A DNA stretch of 64,000 bases from Riptortus pedestris. Taxonomy: Eukaryota > Arthropoda > Insecta > Hemiptera > Alydidae. The position numbers and the translations under genes are program-made. A model generated the notes under the pieces. The model searched no databases. It was given only the letters and a program-made list of their open reading frames with translations, and was not told the origin of the DNA. Below are positions 61,236-64,000 of the stretch, in pieces. The stretch is from contig CM032230.1 in NCBI GenBank assembly GCA_019009955.1, positions 102,146,001 through 102,210,000 on the forward strand, given 5' to 3'. Position 1 is the first letter of the stretch, and every line of letters begins with the position of its first letter.

Positions 61236-61419
61236 CGTGAGTATTGTTGTCAGCGTCGACGAAGGGCCCCTGAAGCGCCGTGTCGCCGGGTACCCAGCTG
61301 TTGTTGACCTCCTGTCCAGTGACGACACGGCTGTTGTTCCACCCCCAGGTGCAGATGTCCTCGAAGCCGCAGCCGTAGGCCGAGCCGAGAGCGGCTAGAG
61401 CGACGAGGGCGTACAACAT
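61236..61419 (-). CDS. First coding exon of a secreted MAM-domain protein
   Basis: The ATG at 61419 opens MLYALVALAALGSAYG, a hydrophobic signal peptide. It is followed at once by CGFEDICTWGWNNSRVV and GPFVDADNNTH. The pattern C-x-F-E-x3-C-x-W followed by GP..D..N.T.G is the N-terminal part of a MAM domain, an extracellular adhesion module. The exon is 61 codons plus one base and ends at a donor CACG|GTATAT (61236/61235), giving a phase-1 intron, and the following G of the T-x-G motif would be split by it. The frame stays open upstream to 61635, so a longer N terminus is formally possible, but the signal peptide favours this start. The remaining exons were not found in the window. The protein should be secreted or the ectodomain of a membrane protein. 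Confidence 0.7.
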
Positions 61420-61530
61420 GTCCCATCGACGGCCATCACACGACTGGCCTACTCCCGGCCCCCTCCACCTCCGCCCAACCCACCACTCACTCCCTGCCCC
61501 CCCCCCCTTACACCCAACGCACACTTCATC

Positions 61531-61537
<7 letters not shown>

Positions 61538-61566
<29 letters not shown>
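61538..61566. repeat. (CA)n microsatellite in the leader of the MAM gene
   Basis: A CACACA run about 120 bp upstream of the MAM start codon. It appears as Val/Cys repeats in the open frame extended upstream, which is a reason to doubt that extension. Confidence 0.9.
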
Positions 61567-61568
<2 letters not shown>

Positions 61569-62032
61569 ATAATTCCCGCGTTATTATACACTTACGAGTT
61601 AGTTGCCTCCAGCGCCCGCTGAGGATGCAGGACAAGGTTTATGGGATGTTCTACGTATATTATTACATATTCATAGTGATAAATAGCTTGATGTGCACTG
61701 GAGACGGGGCAGATTTACAGTTCAGTTACTTCACCTTTTTTATTTGCAGCGCTTTGGAAAAAAAAAATATAAATGTCATTACTTATGCGTACTTGGTATT
61801 AAAAGCTTAAACAGAAATAATCATTATTCTAATCAATAAATAACTGATGACCTGCTGCCAAACAATTATTGATTTCACTCCCTAGACACAAATCATTTTT
61901 TTAAAATCCTTATACCAGACAGGTACACTAATTTTTTTTAATATGAACCTTATACAAGATGTAATATAAAATTTTATAACTATGTTGAATTTTATTATGT
62001 CATTATTTAATATTTCTCAGGGGCTCAGATTA
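61567..62032. other. Presumed upstream region of the MAM gene; no motif recognised
   Basis: No TATA-type promoter could be placed with confidence. Plus-strand frames here are shadows of the leader. Confidence 0.35.
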
Positions 62033-62190
62033 GCCTTGTGAGTAAGGGTGGTCTTCACACTCTTGGTAAACCTACAGTCGTTGGTTTGATTTCCGTATGA
62101 GCAGTAGGACTTTATTTAGTGCCGAACTCACTGAATATAATCCTTTGTCACACCACGGTTAGAAAACATGACACATGTCATTACCTGATT
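62033..62190 (+). mobile_element. tRNA-derived SINE with the most complete head
   Basis: The head reads GGCTCAGATTAGCCTTGTG (box A-like), about 35 nt of spacer, then GTTGGTTTGATTTCCG (box B-like). Body pieces GACTTTATTTAGTGCCGAAC and AATCCTTTGTCACACCACGG follow. The 3' part of the body is missing. The box spacing here shows what is deleted in the copy at 12672. Confidence 0.72.
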
Positions 62191-62604
62191 TCATTTTATC
62201 TCTAATAACCCTTTCTACTTTTAGCCTACCCGCCGACTATCTTGCGTTTTATTCTGTATATCAGTATCGACTGTGACCCTGCGCAGATCATCTTCAGCGA
62301 GTCTCCTCAGACAACCAGCACCCGGATTCCTCTCTACAAAACCGCCTTAAAATGATAATAAATAAATTACAGAAAAGGTAATCCTCGCCCAACAATCCTT
62401 ATCACCCTACCCTACATCACAGCCTGGTATGTATGTTTATATCCCGTGTATAAGCGTGTGTAAATGAGGTACTTGTTTCTATTTTGCATGCTTGCATGTT
62501 TTCCTTTAGTTTAATATCCTTCGCATGTCCTTCCTCTCCGCATGACTCTTCTTTTGGTCTTCCTTCTTTAGTCAGGTTTAGGGGATCAAAAGAGTTAAGT
62601 TAAA

Positions 62605-62855
62605 ATCCGTTAACGACTGAAATCGGCCCGTGGGAAGGGGAAAAATCGAAATATCTCCGTTTCAAAAATGTGTATAGAACCAATCTTATTGCTTATACAA
62701 GGCTCTATAATTGTTGTTATATACTTTTTTTTTGACACTCTTGCTTATTAAACGAGATATTTGCATTTTTTTAGCTTTCTCTCTTCAGTAAACCCCTGCT
62801 CATCATATTGTTCTTAATTGAACTTTTACTTTGTGAGATAAATACAAATACCTTG
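62605..62855 (+). mobile_element. HINE-like core fragment
   Basis: Matches the family from CCGTTAACGACTGAAATCGG through CGAAATATCTCCG, AACCAATCTTATTGC and ACGAGATATTTGCATTTTTT to CTTCAGTAAACCCC and GTGAGATAAATACAAATA. It lacks both termini and the TA tract. Confidence 0.65.
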
Positions 62856-62879
62856 TGTGATGACGTCATTGATTAGGAC

Positions 62880-63681
62880 TCGAAAATGGTCATTTGATCT
62901 CTATCATAATTGATACTTAACCATTTAATTCTAGATAGATAGATAGATATTTATTTGTTAAAGATAAATCGTGTACAAATAATAACAATACAGGCATATT
63001 TTGTTTCATTTTGAGTCTGGCAAATCCATAACAATGCTTTTACAATAAACAGTGGCATAGATTTCATGAAGTGAATTTAATATATTTTTTAATTGTAATA
63101 TATATATATAATTTCAATAATTATAATCTAACTAATTCTAACGGTAAAATTACTTAGCACTGTTCAATAATATCTCCATTGCATGGCATTTTTTTTAAAC
63201 AGCTAAAATAACAAGTTCTGTACGAATGTTCGCTTTGAAAATCTGCACAATAGAATAAATAACAAAAACACTAAAAAAAAAGTAATATATTAACAAATTA
63301 TTCATGAGACGAGTAATATCTATCTATCTATCTATCCAATTAATTCAACACTAACGTTAATAGCCGTAAATGTCTGAAATTGGGCCACGAACAGGGAGGA
63401 GGGTTCAAAAGGGGGCATTTCGAAAATTCCTATCAAAACATGTTATTTAAGCAATCTTGTTAAACTATTAAAGCTCTGTAATTTTCCTTCTATACTATTT
63501 TTATAGCTTTAATATTAAGCGAGTTATTCGCACATAATTGATTTCAGCTGTCAGAAAACCCTCACTTCTACTCATCGAATTTTCACTTAGATATAAATAA
63601 TATTTTGGGAGCGAAGACCAATGGAGTATCAAACCAGCAAGTGGGAAGCTGCTTAGTTAACGCAGCTCTTCCGTGACGGAC
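62880..63681 (+). mobile_element. HINE-like copy interrupted by a 404-bp insertion
   Basis: The left part (62880-62934) matches TTTGATCGTTACC..ATATTTAACCG of the core. The right part (63339-63681) resumes at TAACGTTAATAGCC and the GTCTGAAATTGGGCC block, and ends with AGTGGGAAGCTGCTTAG, a decayed hairpin (ACGCAGCTCTTCCGT) and GACGGAC at 63681. The two parts are adjacent in intact copies, so the intervening DNA is an insertion. Confidence 0.7.
62935..63338 (-). mobile_element. About 400-bp insertion with GATA-type ends, probable LINE/SINE 3' fragment
   Basis: The insert starts TAGATAGATAGATAGATATT and ends ATATCTATCTATCTATCTAT plus CCAA. It is flanked by TTAATTC on both sides (62928-62934 and 63341-63347), a likely TSD. 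On the minus strand it reads like a non-coding 3' UTR (ATTGTTATTATTTGTAC, AACAAATAAATATCTATC) finishing in (ATCT)n, a common tail style for non-LTR elements. Inverted tetranucleotide ends alternatively suggest a small foldback element. No ORF. Confidence 0.5.
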
Positions 63682-63815
63682 TATTTTAATTTAAGGATTA
63701 TAAATCCTCCAGATTTCATTTTGGCTATTAATGAAAAGAACCTCGATATTAATATGATACATTGATCAGATTTATCGATTATTGTATTGATCAGATAAAA
63801 ATGATGGCCCTAAAG

Positions 63816-64000
63816 CAGGGCTTCTTAAACTTTTGTAATTTACGACCCCATTTATGATTGCGAGTTTCTTGACGACCCCATACAAATATAAAAGAAAAAT
63901 AAATTAATATTTTTTGATGATTTATTAATTAGGTAACAATATACATATACATATGAAAATATATATAAATTTAGAATTCGTTTTGAAACATACAAAAATC
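63816..64000 (+). mobile_element. Possible hAT-type element end, runs off the window
   Basis: CAGGGCTTCTTAAACTTTTG followed by CGACCCCATTTATG and GACGACCCCATAC resembles the CAGxG..TTAAACTTT..CGACCCC termini seen in many non-autonomous hAT elements. The other end lies outside the window, so the assignment is tentative. Confidence 0.4.

Noticed and set aside
61420..61635. N-terminal extension of the MAM exon up to 61635
   Set aside because: The extension encodes Val/Cys repeats from the (CA)n tract and lacks a signal peptide at its start; the ATG at 61419 directly precedes one.
61418..61810. 130-codon plus-strand frame with His/Thr repeats
   Set aside because: It is antisense to the MAM exon leader and crosses the (CA)n tract.

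Overview
This window reads as AT-rich, repeat-dominated nuclear DNA from an invertebrate, most likely an arthropod. That assignment is inference. It rests on the repeat mix (Jockey-type and I/R1-type LINE pieces, tRNA-derived SINEs, Tc1, Merlin and pogo-like DNA transposon relics, long TA/CT/CA microsatellites), on the intron-like spacing, and on one host-type exon with a signal peptide and the start of a MAM domain. No operons, rRNA genes, genuine tRNA genes or CRISPR arrays are visible.

The dominant component is one dispersed family, present as about ten long copies and a similar number of fragments. Good copies start with a near-perfect palindrome containing AGCAGATTTCCC. They carry a (TA)n tract at a fixed internal position, followed by a roughly 300-bp conserved core and a variable block. 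They end with GGGAAATCTGCT, the hairpin ACGCAGCCCCTGCGT, and GTGACGGAC followed by T's. A terminal 5' motif whose inverted copy lies subterminally at the 3' end, followed by a short hairpin and insertion next to T's, matches what is known of non-autonomous Helentron elements (HINE/DINE-1 type rolling-circle elements). Copies lie at 0.86-1.5 kb, 4.7-6.2 kb (two, nested), 9.1-9.8, 16.0-16.7, 20.5-21.1, 29.8-30.7, 31.8-32.4, 38.6-39.3, 43.5-44.1, 48.6-49.5, 55.8-56.4 and 62.9-63.7 kb.

Region by region: 0-6.2 kb holds HINE-like copies and one SINE. 6.6-7.6 kb is a 5'-truncated LINE with a 13-bp target-site duplication (TSD), interrupted by a SINE with its own 14-bp TSD. 9-21 kb holds HINE-like copies, a SINE, a 200-bp (CT)n tract and a Merlin transposase relic. 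21.7-24.6 kb holds LINE fragments and a 48-bp minisatellite. 24.65-29.25 kb is an end-to-end Jockey-type LINE on the minus strand, bounded by a 10-bp TSD, with a gag-like ORF1 overlapping ORF2 by ATGA, but with part of the endonuclease deleted and one frameshift. 29.8-39.6 kb holds HINE-like copies, an unexplained coding-like stretch and a hairpin MITE. 42-44 kb has a Tc1-like relic and a HINE-like copy. 45.9-46.9 kb is an I-like LINE relic. 51.6-52.9 kb is a pogo-like transposon with inverted ends and a PHD-like finger. 52.9-55.7 kb is a 1.4-kb tandem duplication. 60.6-61.6 kb is locally GC-rich and contains the only convincing host exon (minus strand). The last 1.5 kb holds HINE-like fragments, a roughly 400-bp insertion with (GATA)n-type ends and a possible hAT end.

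The sequence therefore mostly records transposon activity. Several nested insertions give exact element boundaries and relative ages. All comparisons were made by eye; no alignments or database searches were run.
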